This document shows, piece by piece, positions 5,869 through 13,373 of a stretch of DNA of 20,237 nt. How positions within the stretch are numbered: position 1 is the stretch's first letter; each line of letters begins with the position of its first letter. A program made the translations under genes and the position numbers. The notes beneath the pieces were generated by a model that saw nothing but the letters and a program-made list of their open reading frames with translations, did no database searches and was not told the origin of the DNA. The DNA comes from SM23-28-2 sp964512285 (GTDB taxonomy: Bacteria > Chloroflexota > Dehalococcoidia > SM23-28-2). Location: positions 1-20,237 of the forward strand of contig CAZEJO010000033.1 of the NCBI GenBank assembly GCA_964512285.1, written 5' to 3'.

Positions 5869-7407
5869 GTGTTTAGGAAGCTGCTTGTAGCTAACCGTGG
5901 TGAGATAGCTCTCAGGATACTGCGATCCTGCCGCGACCTGGGCATTAGCGGTGTGGCCGTCTACTCAGAGGTCGACCGCGACTCCTTGCACGTGCGCTAC
6001 GCTGATGAGGCGTACCTCATCGGCCCTGGGCCGGCGAGCGAAAGCTACCTCAACATTGCCAAGATCATAGAGGTGGCCAAGAAGGCACGTGTAGATGCCA
6101 TCCACCCCGGCTATGGCTTCTTGGCCGAGAACGCCGACTTCGCTCAAGCCTGCCGCGAAAACGCCATCACCTTTGTAGGACCTTCCCCCGAGGCCATCCG
6201 CATGTTGGGAGACAAGATCGAGAGCCGCCGCTTGATGAGTGAAGCGGGCATACCGGTGGTGCCCGGCAGCAGGGAGCTGGCCACGGCCGATACAGCTGCG
6301 ATGGCCGCGACCCGCATCGGCTTTCCCCTTCTGGTCAAGGCGGCGTCGGGAGGTGGCGGCAAGGGTATCCGCGCTGTTCATCGGGCCGAGGATCTGCCGA
6401 TCGCCCTGGAGATGGCCAGTCGCGAGGCGGGCGCGGCCTTCGGGGACGGTGCCCTGTATCTGGAGAAGTTCCTGGAGGCGGTGCGTCACGTCGAGGTGCA
6501 GATCATCGCCGACCACCACGGGAACGTCGTCGCCTTGGGTGAGAGGGAATGCTCGATCCAGCGCCGCTACCAGAAGATGATCGAGGAGGCGCCTTCCACC
6601 GCTGTCGATGATGCCCTGCGTCAGCGGCTCATCGAGATGGCAGTGAGGGCTGGTAAGGCTGCTGACTACGTCAATGTGGGCACCATAGAGTTCCTGCTGG
6701 ATGAGGAGGGTAATGCTAGCTTCCTGGAGGTAAACACCCGCCTTCAGGTGGAGCATCCGGTGACAGAGCTGGTGACTGGCATTGACCTGGTGGCCGATCA
6801 GTTGCTTGTGGCGGAGGGTGAGGCATTGCCCTATCGGCAAGAGGAGATCAGGGTGCGCGGCTGGGCCATCGAGTGCCGCATTGCTGCTGAGGACCCCTTC
6901 AACGAGTTCTTCCCGTCGGTGGGCAAGGTGAGCTTCGTGAGCGAGCCCGGCGGGCCCGGCGTTCGGGTGGACTCTGCGCTGTACGATGGCGCAGACATTC
7001 CCCACTACTATGACCCGCTGATCGCCAAGCTGAGCGCAAGGGGTCGCGATCGTGCTGAGGCCATCCGGCGGATGCGCCGTGCCCTCCAGGAGTACAAGAT
7101 CGTGGGGATCAGCACCAACATACCCTTCCATCTCCAAGTGATGGACAACGTTCACTTCATCGCTGGCACGCTAGACACGGGTTTCGTGGAGAAGCATTTC
7201 CGCCTCGATCGGCAGGACGAACTGGAGAACGAGGAGATCGCTCTGGTAGCTGCTTCCCTCTTGGCTCACAACAAGCGGAAAGAAGCCCTCAGTCCCTCGT
7301 CGCTGGTCTGCGCTTCCGGTGACTCCTGGCGACTCCAAAACAGACGCACCGGACTGCGCGAGCGGGACTGGGGGAAGCGAAGGATGACATGGCGGAAAAG
7401 TATTTGA
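5869..7407 (+). CDS. accC: Biotin carboxylase subunit of an acyl-CoA/acetyl-CoA carboxylase
   Basis: 512 residues from GTG 5869 (AGAGGAAG at 5852-5859). It carboxylates biotin on the carrier protein using ATP and bicarbonate, the first half-reaction of acetyl- or propionyl-CoA carboxylase. Visible: N-terminal KLLVANRGEIALRI, HPGYGFLAEN, the ATP-grasp glycine loop SGGGGKG (160-166), ERECSIQRRYQK, and the active-site EVNTRLQVEHPVTE (E287, N289, R291). The biotin carboxylase part ends near residue 445. The remaining ~65 residues are an extension resembling the start of the linker in PccA/MccA alpha chains. The last 19 bp overlap the carrier gene in another frame, so translation is probably coupled. 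It could be named pccA; substrate cannot be decided because no carboxyltransferase gene is in the window. Confidence 0.93.
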   Translation: MFRKLLVANRGEIALRILRSCRDLGISGVAVYSEVDRDSLHVRYADEAYLIGPGPASESYLNIAKIIEVAKKARVDAIHPGYGFLAENADFAQACRENAITFVGPSPEAIRMLGDKIESRRLMSEAGIPVVPGSRELATADTAAMAATRIGFPLLVKAASGGGGKGIRAVHRAEDLPIALEMASREAGAAFGDGALYLEKFLEAVRHVEVQIIADHHGNVVALGERECSIQRRYQKMIEEAPSTAVDDALRQRLIEMAVRAGKAADYVNVGTIEFLLDEEGNASFLEVNTRLQVEHPVTELVTGIDLVADQLLVAEGEALPYRQEEIRVRGWAIECRIAAEDPFNEFFPSVGKVSFVSEPGGPGVRVDSALYDGADIPHYYDPLIAKLSARGRDRAEAIRRMRRALQEYKIVGISTNIPFHLQVMDNVHFIAGTLDTGFVEKHFRLDRQDELENEEIALVAASLLAHNKRKEALSPSSLVCASGDSWRLQNRRTGLRERDWGKRRMTWRKSI

Positions 7408-7910
7408 TGCGCTTGGGTGATGCCCTGAGAGAGGTGGAGGTGGAGGAGGGGCCTAAAGGGCTGCGGGTGCGTGTCAACAACCGCTGGCACACCATTAGCC
7501 TGGAGCAGATCGGCTACACGGGTCTGTTCTCCCTCATCGTGAACAACCATCCTCATGAGTTCTTCGCTGAGGAGCGCAGCGGCGGTTTCGACATCGTGAT
7601 TGGTTCCCGAGCCTACTCAGTGCTGATGGAGACTCCTGAGAAGCGGGCGGTTCCGCTTCCGGCGAGGCCTGTGGCCGCGGAGCCGTCGGAGGCTGGCGAC
7701 TGGCTGGTTCTCTCCCCTATGATGGGCGTAGTGTGGGAGATCCGCGTCTCGCAGGGCGACACTGTCGAGGCTGGCGACATTCTTGTGGTCATCGAGGCCA
7801 TGAAGATGAACAACGACCTGAAGGCTCAGCGGTCCGGTCGGGTGCAGAAGGTCTACGTGTCGCCGGGTGAGAGGGTAGAGCAGGGGCGTGCTCTCCTTCT
7901 GCTGGCCTAG
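7389..7910 (+). CDS. Biotin carboxyl carrier protein (with BT-like N-terminal part)
   Basis: 173 residues from ATG 7389, with AGGA a few bases upstream. The C-terminal ~75 residues are a biotinyl domain: LSPMMGVVWEIRVSQGDTV, then the biotin site EAMKM with K139 as the modified lysine, and GERVEQG near the end. The N-terminal ~95 residues (R.GDALREVEVEEG, YSVLMET) resemble the beta-barrel BT/linker region of propionyl-CoA carboxylase alpha chains, not a Pro-Ala-rich AccB arm. It overlaps the biotin carboxylase gene by 19 bp (-1 frame), so the two together look like an alpha chain split between catalytic and carrier halves. Confidence 0.92.
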   Translation: MAEKYLMRLGDALREVEVEEGPKGLRVRVNNRWHTISLEQIGYTGLFSLIVNNHPHEFFAEERSGGFDIVIGSRAYSVLMETPEKRAVPLPARPVAAEPSEAGDWLVLSPMMGVVWEIRVSQGDTVEAGDILVVIEAMKMNNDLKAQRSGRVQKVYVSPGERVEQGRALLLLA

Positions 7911-7912
7911 GA

Positions 7913-7941
7913 TTGAAGACTCTTGCAAAGTATGCTAGACT
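7913..7941 (+). promoter_or_regulatory. Candidate promoter of infC-rpmI-rplT
   Basis: TTGAAG (7913-7918), 17-bp spacer, TAGACT (7936-7941) with extended -10 TGC at 7933-7935, starting right after the carrier gene stop. The architecture equals that of the tRNA-Val promoter at 3225. Each box matches 4 of 6 consensus bases, so this is moderate evidence. Confidence 0.4.
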
Positions 7942-7990
7942 AAACCACACCATCGACGGATAGGAAGTTCTTTCCGCGAGGGTAAGGGTT

Positions 7991-8554
7991 ATACACGAAC
8001 AGTTTCGCGTCAACGAAAGGATCAAAGGAATAGAAGTTCGCGTAATAGCGGACGCAGGCGAGAACGTGGGTGTTCTGCCTGTTTTTCAGGCGTTAGCCCT
8101 TGCCAAGGAACGCGGCCTCGACCTAGTAGAGGTTGATCCCCATGCTAGTCCACCTGTCTGCCGCCTTTTGGACTACGGCAAGTGGAAGTACGAGCAGTCA
8201 AAGAAGGACCGCGACGCTCACAAGCATCAGAAGGGCTTGATGCTGCGTGAGGTGCGAATGCGGCCTCATATTGGCGAACACGACCTCGAGCGGAAGGTTC
8301 AGGTGGCGGAGAGATTGCTTCGGGAGGGCGATAAGGTCAAGGTCACGGTCAGGTTCCGTGGTCGGGAGATGGCTCATCCGGAGACGGGTCGGGCCTTGCT
8401 GGAGCGCTTCTGCGGTCGCTTGAAAGACCTTGCGGCTGTTGATAGAGGTACCAACATGCAGGGGCGATTCCTCACCACGATCCTAGCGCCTACCAACAAG
8501 AAGCCCCCCAAGGACGTCACAGAAACACGGGAGGAACCGGTTGACCAAACTTAA
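7991..8554 (+). CDS. infC: Translation initiation factor IF-3 with probable ATA start
   Basis: 187 residues if begun at ATA 7991. IF-3 binds the 30S subunit, blocks 50S joining and proofreads initiator tRNA and start codon. The N-domain motif FRVNERIKGIEVRVI is encoded at 8003-8047. ERGLDLVEV, PPVCRLLDYGKWKYE and the C-domain VKVTVRFRGREM and MQGRFLTTILAP follow. The first ATG/GTG/TTG in frame is GTG 8066, which would delete the NERI segment needed by the N-domain. The frame is open only back to TAG 7961-7963, and none of its codons is ATG, GTG, TTG or CTG. ATA at 7991 follows GAGG (7978-7982 region) at good distance and gives the usual N-terminal length. Non-AUG infC starts (AUU in E. coli) serve autoregulation by IF-3; the ATA choice here is inferred. 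Confidence 0.93.
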   Translation: MHEQFRVNERIKGIEVRVIADAGENVGVLPVFQALALAKERGLDLVEVDPHASPPVCRLLDYGKWKYEQSKKDRDAHKHQKGLMLREVRMRPHIGEHDLERKVQVAERLLREGDKVKVTVRFRGREMAHPETGRALLERFCGRLKDLAAVDRGTNMQGRFLTTILAPTNKKPPKDVTETREEPVDQT

Positions 8555-8750
8555 ACTGAAAACCCACTCCGGCGTCAAACGACGCTTTCGCGTCAGCGGA
8601 GGGGGCAAGATCATGCGGCGTAAGTCTCATATTAACAACGCTCGCCGCAAGAAGCGGCGAGCAGTGAAGAGCGAGTTCCACACCATGCAGGCTGTGCACC
8701 GGAGCTTCCGTCAGCGGGTGCATCGGCTTCTTCCCTACGGTGGCGCGTAG
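8541..8750 (+). CDS. rpmI: 50S ribosomal protein L35
   Basis: 69 residues from TTG 8541, with GGAGG (8530-8534) 6 bp upstream. Family signs: KLKTHSGVKRRFRVSGGGKI at the N-terminus, then a very basic RRKSHINNARRKKRR stretch. L35 is a small protein of the large ribosomal subunit. It overlaps infC by 14 bp, the normal infC-rpmI-rplT order, suggesting coupled translation. Confidence 0.95.
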   Translation: MTKLKLKTHSGVKRRFRVSGGGKIMRRKSHINNARRKKRRAVKSEFHTMQAVHRSFRQRVHRLLPYGGA

Positions 8751-8781
8751 GGTTTAGTGAGCTATTCAGGGGGGAGGGGCT

Positions 8782-9144
8782 TTGAGCAGGATTAAAAGAG
8801 GCGTTACAAAGAGGCGAAGGCACAAGAAGGTGATTGCACAGACGCAGGGTCATCGAGGTGTGCGGCATCGCCTTGTGAAACGGGCTCGCGAATCCCTCAT
8901 CCACGGGCTGTACTACGCCTATGAGCATCGCAGGAAGCGCAAAGGGCAGTTTCGCCGCCTCTGGATAGCCCGCATCAACGCTGCTGTCCGTGCGCACGGT
9001 CTGTCCTACAATCGATTCGTCGATGGCCTCCACAAGTCGGGGGTGGAGATCGATCGCAAGGTCTTGGCCGATCTGGCAGTTCGTGACGGCAATACCTTTG
9101 CCCGATTGGTGGAAACGGCCAAGGCAGCACTGGCAACCCAGTAG
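8782..9144 (+). CDS. rplT: 50S ribosomal protein L20
   Basis: 120 residues from TTG 8782 with GGGGAGG (8771-8777 region) upstream. Typical L20: RIKRGVTKRRRHKKVI, GHRGVRHRLVKRA, YYAYEHRRKRKGQFRRLWIARINAA, GLSYNRFVDGL. It binds 23S rRNA early in 50S assembly, and in several bacteria represses its own operon through the mRNA. Last gene of infC-rpmI-rplT, 31 bp after rpmI and ahead of a strong terminator. Confidence 0.97.
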   Translation: MSRIKRGVTKRRRHKKVIAQTQGHRGVRHRLVKRARESLIHGLYYAYEHRRKRKGQFRRLWIARINAAVRAHGLSYNRFVDGLHKSGVEIDRKVLADLAVRDGNTFARLVETAKAALATQ

Positions 9145-9168
9145 CGTTTCGCACGATAGTCTCGCCAG

Positions 9169-9198
9169 GCCCTGAAGACCTTGTCTTCGGGGCTTTTT
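9169..9198 (+). terminator. Rho-independent terminator of infC-rpmI-rplT
   Basis: An 11-bp stem (GCCCTGAAGAC 9169-9179, GTCTTCGGGGC 9183-9193, one G-U pair) has a CTT loop and is followed by TTTTT (9194-9198). It lies 25 bp after the rplT stop. Confidence 0.92.
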
Positions 9199-9211
9199 AC
9201 CAAAAGGGGGC

Positions 9212-9231
9212 GGCCGCTCTCCCGAGCGGCC
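9212..9231. repeat. Perfect 8-bp inverted repeat between terminator and deacetylase
   Basis: GGCCGCTC (9212-9219), 4-nt loop, GAGCGGCC (9224-9231). It has no T tract on either side, so it is not a standard terminator. It lies 33 bp before the deacetylase start and might be an operator or leader hairpin; function unknown. Confidence 0.5.
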
Positions 9232-9263
9232 TGTTCATAGAGGGTCGAAGGAAAGACTCCCCG

Positions 9264-10901
9264 ATGGGTGTCGTCGACAGCCAGACCACCGCTGAGGGTG
9301 ACGACAGGGTAGCTTCCCGGTTCAGGTGGCTATCCCCACTTCCCTATCTGCTTATCGGACTGGTAGTACTGCTGCTCATCACCGAAAGCTATCGCACCAG
9401 CGCGGCGGACCTGTCTGGGCCCTATTACGACCTCGATGGCTCGGGGCAGGACGTTTGGCTGGACTCCTCCATACGGGCAGTGGTCGACAGGCCTATGTCC
9501 CTCCCGGACGTGGAGCAGACGTTCAGAATCGAGCCCCAGCCGGCCGATTGCTCTCAGTGCTTGACTGTGAGCAGGGGTGGACTCACATTCTGGGACGATT
9601 GGGCACCTTGGGCCGAGACTACGGTCGTCTTCAATCCCGACAGGCTTGAGGTCTTCCAGGCGGATACGGACTACACGCTATCCATCGCCGGCAAAAGCTT
9701 CCTCTTCCGCACCATCTCTGCTCCCAAGGCCATTCTCTATGCGCCCTCGCCGGGTCAGGGGGGGATATCGACTTCAGCCCTCATCGAGATCAAGTTCGAC
9801 CATTCTCTGGCCGACAACTCCCGCGACTTGGTGACCATCGAGCCGTCCGTCTCTTTCGAACCTCACTGGCAGGGGCAGAAGGTGGTTCTGGAGCACGAGC
9901 GACTGCAGGCCGGTTGCACGTACAGGGTGACCCTTTGGCCTGGCATCCTCGATTCGGATGGCCACCCCAGCCAGGAGCGCTATTCTTTTGACTTCACCAC
10001 TGTGGATCCCCCGGCGGTTGTGAGCGCTGAGCCCGCTGGCAATGATCTCCAGCACGTTCTTAGCGAGGTCAAGGTGGTCTTCGACCGGCCGATGGATGAA
10101 GCGGCGGTGGAGGAGTCCTTCAGAGTGGAACCGCAAGCCTCCGGCAGCTTCCAGTGGCCGGACGATAGGACGCTGATCTGGAAGCCCTGGGCTCTGCTCT
10201 ACAGCACCACCTATCGCATCGATGTCGGGGGCCTCTCTCGGAGCGGCGATCCTCTGGCGCGGGAATACTCCTGGCAGTTTCGCACTCAGGATCCGCCACC
10301 GCCGATGATCACCTCCAGCGGTGATGGGACCATTGTTCTCACCTTTGACGACCAAGGCACCAAGGCTCAGGTGGAGGCCATTCTGGACATCCTGAAAGAG
10401 AACCTGGTGAAAGCGATCTTCTTCCCCGTGGGCAAGTGGGCAGAGCAGAACACAGAGCTCATCGACAGGATGAAGGCGGACGGGCACCTTGTCGGCAACC
10501 ATACGTATAGCCATCCCAACCTGACCAAGCTCTCGGAGGAAGAGATCCGCTGGGAGATTGAGCACGGCGTTGGCGAGCACCTCCTTCGCCTCCCTTACGG
10601 GGAAGGTAATGCTGTGGTGGAGGCGGTGGCTGCTGATTTGGGCTATCGTATCTACGGCTGGAGCGTGGATCCTGAGGATTGGAAAGGGGTCACCGCTCGG
10701 GAGATCGTGGAGACGGTGATTCGTGAGGTGAGGCCGGGCTCAGTGATCGTGCTGCACCTGCAGGGAAAGCACACCGCCGACGCCTTGAAGCACATCATCC
10801 CCTTGCTGAGACAGGTGGGCTACGAGTTCTGGCAGCCACCGGAGAGAACGCCGCAGCAGAGTCCCGCTGACGATGCGCGCACTGGCCCTAAGCAGGTCTA
10901 G
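9264..10901 (+). CDS. Membrane-anchored polysaccharide deacetylase with Ig-like (Big_5-type) domains
   Basis: 545 residues from ATG 9264 (AGGAAAG upstream). After a short cytoplasmic N-terminus, one membrane segment (about 27-41, LPYLLIGLVVLLLI) anchors it. Residues ~60-345 form three repeats of the bacterial Ig-like type (VDRPMSLPDVEQTFRIEPQ, FDHSLADNSRDLVTIEP, FDRPMDEAAVEESFRVEPQ), each ending in a SF.F/W.F.T strand. The C-terminal NodB-type deacetylase has TFDDQ (360-364; catalytic D362 and metal D363), HTYSH (metal H413, H417), RLPYG (442-446), VDPEDW and VLHLQG. The family removes acyl groups from peptidoglycan or other cell-surface sugars. Between H417 and R442 it appears about 12 residues shorter than usual. 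The gene is alone, convergent with pheT. Confidence 0.9.
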   Translation: MGVVDSQTTAEGDDRVASRFRWLSPLPYLLIGLVVLLLITESYRTSAADLSGPYYDLDGSGQDVWLDSSIRAVVDRPMSLPDVEQTFRIEPQPADCSQCLTVSRGGLTFWDDWAPWAETTVVFNPDRLEVFQADTDYTLSIAGKSFLFRTISAPKAILYAPSPGQGGISTSALIEIKFDHSLADNSRDLVTIEPSVSFEPHWQGQKVVLEHERLQAGCTYRVTLWPGILDSDGHPSQERYSFDFTTVDPPAVVSAEPAGNDLQHVLSEVKVVFDRPMDEAAVEESFRVEPQASGSFQWPDDRTLIWKPWALLYSTTYRIDVGGLSRSGDPLAREYSWQFRTQDPPPPMITSSGDGTIVLTFDDQGTKAQVEAILDILKENLVKAIFFPVGKWAEQNTELIDRMKADGHLVGNHTYSHPNLTKLSEEEIRWEIEHGVGEHLLRLPYGEGNAVVEAVAADLGYRIYGWSVDPEDWKGVTAREIVETVIREVRPGSVIVLHLQGKHTADALKHIIPLLRQVGYEFWQPPERTPQQSPADDARTGPKQV

Positions 10902-10961
10902 TTCCCGGTTCTTGGCCGCTTGGCTCCTTCGTCGCCCCATTATTATGGCGGCCGGAAGACG

Positions 10962-13364
10962 CTAGCTCCTGAGGACGGCTCCTAGCTGGCCCTTTAGGCG
11001 GTCAAGGATGCGGCGGCGCTCCCGATTCACCTCCGCCTCGCTGAGGGTGTGGTCCAGCGATTGGTAGGCCACGGAGTAGGCCAGCGACTTCTTGCCCGCT
11101 GGCACCGGTGCCTCTGTGTAGACGTCGAACAGGGCCGCCCGCTGGACCAGGGGGAAGGCCTCGATTATAGCTTGCACCTGGGCGGCGGTCACTCCCTCGT
11201 CCACGACGATGGCGATGTCCTCCTCCACCGCCGGAAAGCGTGAGAGCGGCTGGTAGAAGCGGGGCTTGCCCATCTGGGGCACGAGAGCATCTAGGTTCAC
11301 CTCGAACAGATAGACATCCTGCTCGATATCGAAGGCAGCAGCCACTCGCGGGTGCACCTGTCCCACCAGGCCCACCTTCTGGCCATCCAACCGTGCCTCG
11401 GCTGTTCGACCGGGCACGAGGGCGAAGTCCTCGCCGTCGTGGTAGGTGATGGTCAGCCCCAGGCGGTCGAAGAGGAGCTCCAGGTAGGCCTTGGCGTCGT
11501 AGAGAGTGACTGGCTCGCCCCCGGGCTGGCCCCAGCGGTCGGGCCGGTCTCCAGTCACCGCGCCGACCAGCGATTCCACTTCCTGGGGTAGATCATCGGG
11601 GCGAGGTAGGTAAGCGCGAGCCACCTCGAATAGGGCGATGCGCCCCTGACGGTGGCGCAGGTTGGAGGCCAAGGTCTCTAGAAGCGACGCTCTGAGAGTG
11701 GTGCGCAGGTACTCCTGCTGTTGACTCATGGGGTTGGCTGCCCGCAGCGGTGGACGTTGACTCAGCTCCTCCGGCGGTAGCACCTTGGCGAGGCTCTCCA
11801 GGTTGGTGAGGGAGTAGGTGATGATCTCCTGCATGCCAGCAGCGGCCAGGATATCCTTCGTCCGCTCTCGCAGCTCTCGCGACGGCTGTGGCTGCGCTGG
11901 CGGGATCGCGCCGCGGAGGGTGGTGATAGGCAGTTCGTCGTAGCCGATGACACGGGCCAACTCCTCAGCTACATCGTCGGGGATGCTCACGTCGGTGCGC
12001 CAATAGGGCACCCGCACCACGTAGCGGTCGGGGGGAACCCAGCGGCAGGCGAAGCCGAGGGAAATCAGCGTCTGGCGAACCTGGAAGGTAGGCAGTTGAA
12101 GGCCCAGGATGCGGGCCAGACGCTCCTGGGTGACGGTGACGCGTGTTATCCGCCTCTTACCAGGGTAGACATCGATGATGCCTTCGGCCGCCCGACCGCC
12201 TGCCAGTTCCACCATGAGTCGCACGGCACGCCTGATGCCCACTATCGCCAGCTCGGGGCTTAGGCCCTTCTCGAAGCGGGCAGAAGCATCGGTGCGCAGC
12301 TTGAGGGCGGTGCTGGTGCGGCGAATATTGGCCGGGTTGAAGTTGGCCGCTTCCAGAAGGATGGCGGTAGTGTTCTCAGTCACCTCGCTGGCGGCGCCTC
12401 CCATGAGGCCCGCTACCGCTGCCGCTTCTTTGGCGTCAGCGATGACCAGCATGTCGTTGCTCAGAGGCCTTTCGCTGCCGTCCAGGGTGACCAGCACCTC
12501 GCCGGGGCGGGCCCGCCGCACAATAATCTTGCGATCGCTGATGAGGGAGAAATCGAAGGCGTGCAAGGGTTGGCCTACTTCCAGCATCACGTAGTTGGTG
12601 ATGTCCACCACATTGCTGATAGGGCGCACGCCGGCCGCCAGCAGGCATTCCTGCATCCAGGGGGGCGACGGGCCGATCTGTACGCCCTCGATGAGGGCAG
12701 CGCAGTAGCGTGGGCAGAGATCACGGTCGGCTATCTGTACGCTGACTCGCCCTTTGATGGGGCGGCCCTGCTCCTGGTAATCGCCCGGCGGCTCGCGGAC
12801 GCTGCCGCCGCTGAGCGCGGCCACCTCGCGGGCGATGCCCAGCACAGACATGCAGTCGGGCCGGTTGGGGGTGATATCCAGGTCGAGGATGGCGTCGCCC
12901 ATGTATTCGCCCAGCGGCGTGCCTACTGGGGCATCCTCTGGCAGCACCAGGATGCCCTCGTGGGAGTCGGACAGGCCCAGTTCCTTCTCGGAGCAGACCA
13001 TTCCCGCCGATTCTACGCCGCGGATCTTGGCAGCCTTAAGGATGGTGGGCTTGCCGCTGTGCCCGTCGATCAGCTCTGCCCCCACCCGAGCGAAGGCTAC
13101 CTTCTGCCCTGCCGCCACGTTGGGTGCGCCACACACTACTGTCATCTGCTCGCCGCTCAGGTCCACGGTGGTCAGGCGAAGGCGGTCGGCGTTGGGGTGA
13201 GGTGAGACGTCAATCACCTCGGCCACGCTGATCTTGTCCCATTCACGGCCGATAGTGAGGATGGCGTTCACCTCTGTGCCGGCCATGGTCAGGCGACGAG
13301 CCAGTTCGCTGGGGGTAAGACTTATGTCAACGTATTCCCGTAGCCACTTGAGCGGTACTCTCAC
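10962..13364 (-). CDS. pheT: Phenylalanine--tRNA ligase beta subunit
   Basis: 800 residues from GTG 13364, with GAGGTG upstream. Partner of PheS in the alpha2-beta2 enzyme that charges tRNA-Phe. Domains in order: N-terminal MRVPLKWLREYVDI, OB-type tRNA-binding region (~40-150, SPHPNADRLRLTTVD, VVCGAPN), B3/4 editing domain (~210-390, ISNVVDITNYVMLEVGQPLHAFD), B5 (~405-475), catalytic-like core (~490-690), and a C-terminal FDX-ACB anticodon-binding domain (~705-800, FPAVEEDIAIVV, SLAYSVAYQS). Length is normal. It starts 9 bp after pheS, so the two are one operon. The 60-bp convergent gap to the deacetylase shows no clear terminator. Confidence 0.97.
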   Translation of the reverse strand: MRVPLKWLREYVDISLTPSELARRLTMAGTEVNAILTIGREWDKISVAEVIDVSPHPNADRLRLTTVDLSGEQMTVVCGAPNVAAGQKVAFARVGAELIDGHSGKPTILKAAKIRGVESAGMVCSEKELGLSDSHEGILVLPEDAPVGTPLGEYMGDAILDLDITPNRPDCMSVLGIAREVAALSGGSVREPPGDYQEQGRPIKGRVSVQIADRDLCPRYCAALIEGVQIGPSPPWMQECLLAAGVRPISNVVDITNYVMLEVGQPLHAFDFSLISDRKIIVRRARPGEVLVTLDGSERPLSNDMLVIADAKEAAAVAGLMGGAASEVTENTTAILLEAANFNPANIRRTSTALKLRTDASARFEKGLSPELAIVGIRRAVRLMVELAGGRAAEGIIDVYPGKRRITRVTVTQERLARILGLQLPTFQVRQTLISLGFACRWVPPDRYVVRVPYWRTDVSIPDDVAEELARVIGYDELPITTLRGAIPPAQPQPSRELRERTKDILAAAGMQEIITYSLTNLESLAKVLPPEELSQRPPLRAANPMSQQQEYLRTTLRASLLETLASNLRHRQGRIALFEVARAYLPRPDDLPQEVESLVGAVTGDRPDRWGQPGGEPVTLYDAKAYLELLFDRLGLTITYHDGEDFALVPGRTAEARLDGQKVGLVGQVHPRVAAAFDIEQDVYLFEVNLDALVPQMGKPRFYQPLSRFPAVEEDIAIVVDEGVTAAQVQAIIEAFPLVQRAALFDVYTEAPVPAGKKSLAYSVAYQSLDHTLSEAEVNRERRRILDRLKGQLGAVLRS

Positions 13365-13373
13365 AGGGGCACC

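Noticed and set aside
5965..7155. 396-codon minus-strand frame opposite the biotin carboxylase
   Set aside because: It is antisense to a well conserved gene and has no recognisable motif or ribosome site.
8066..8554. infC starting at GTG 8066
   Set aside because: It would remove the conserved FRVNERIKGIEVRVI part, which is clearly encoded in frame upstream.
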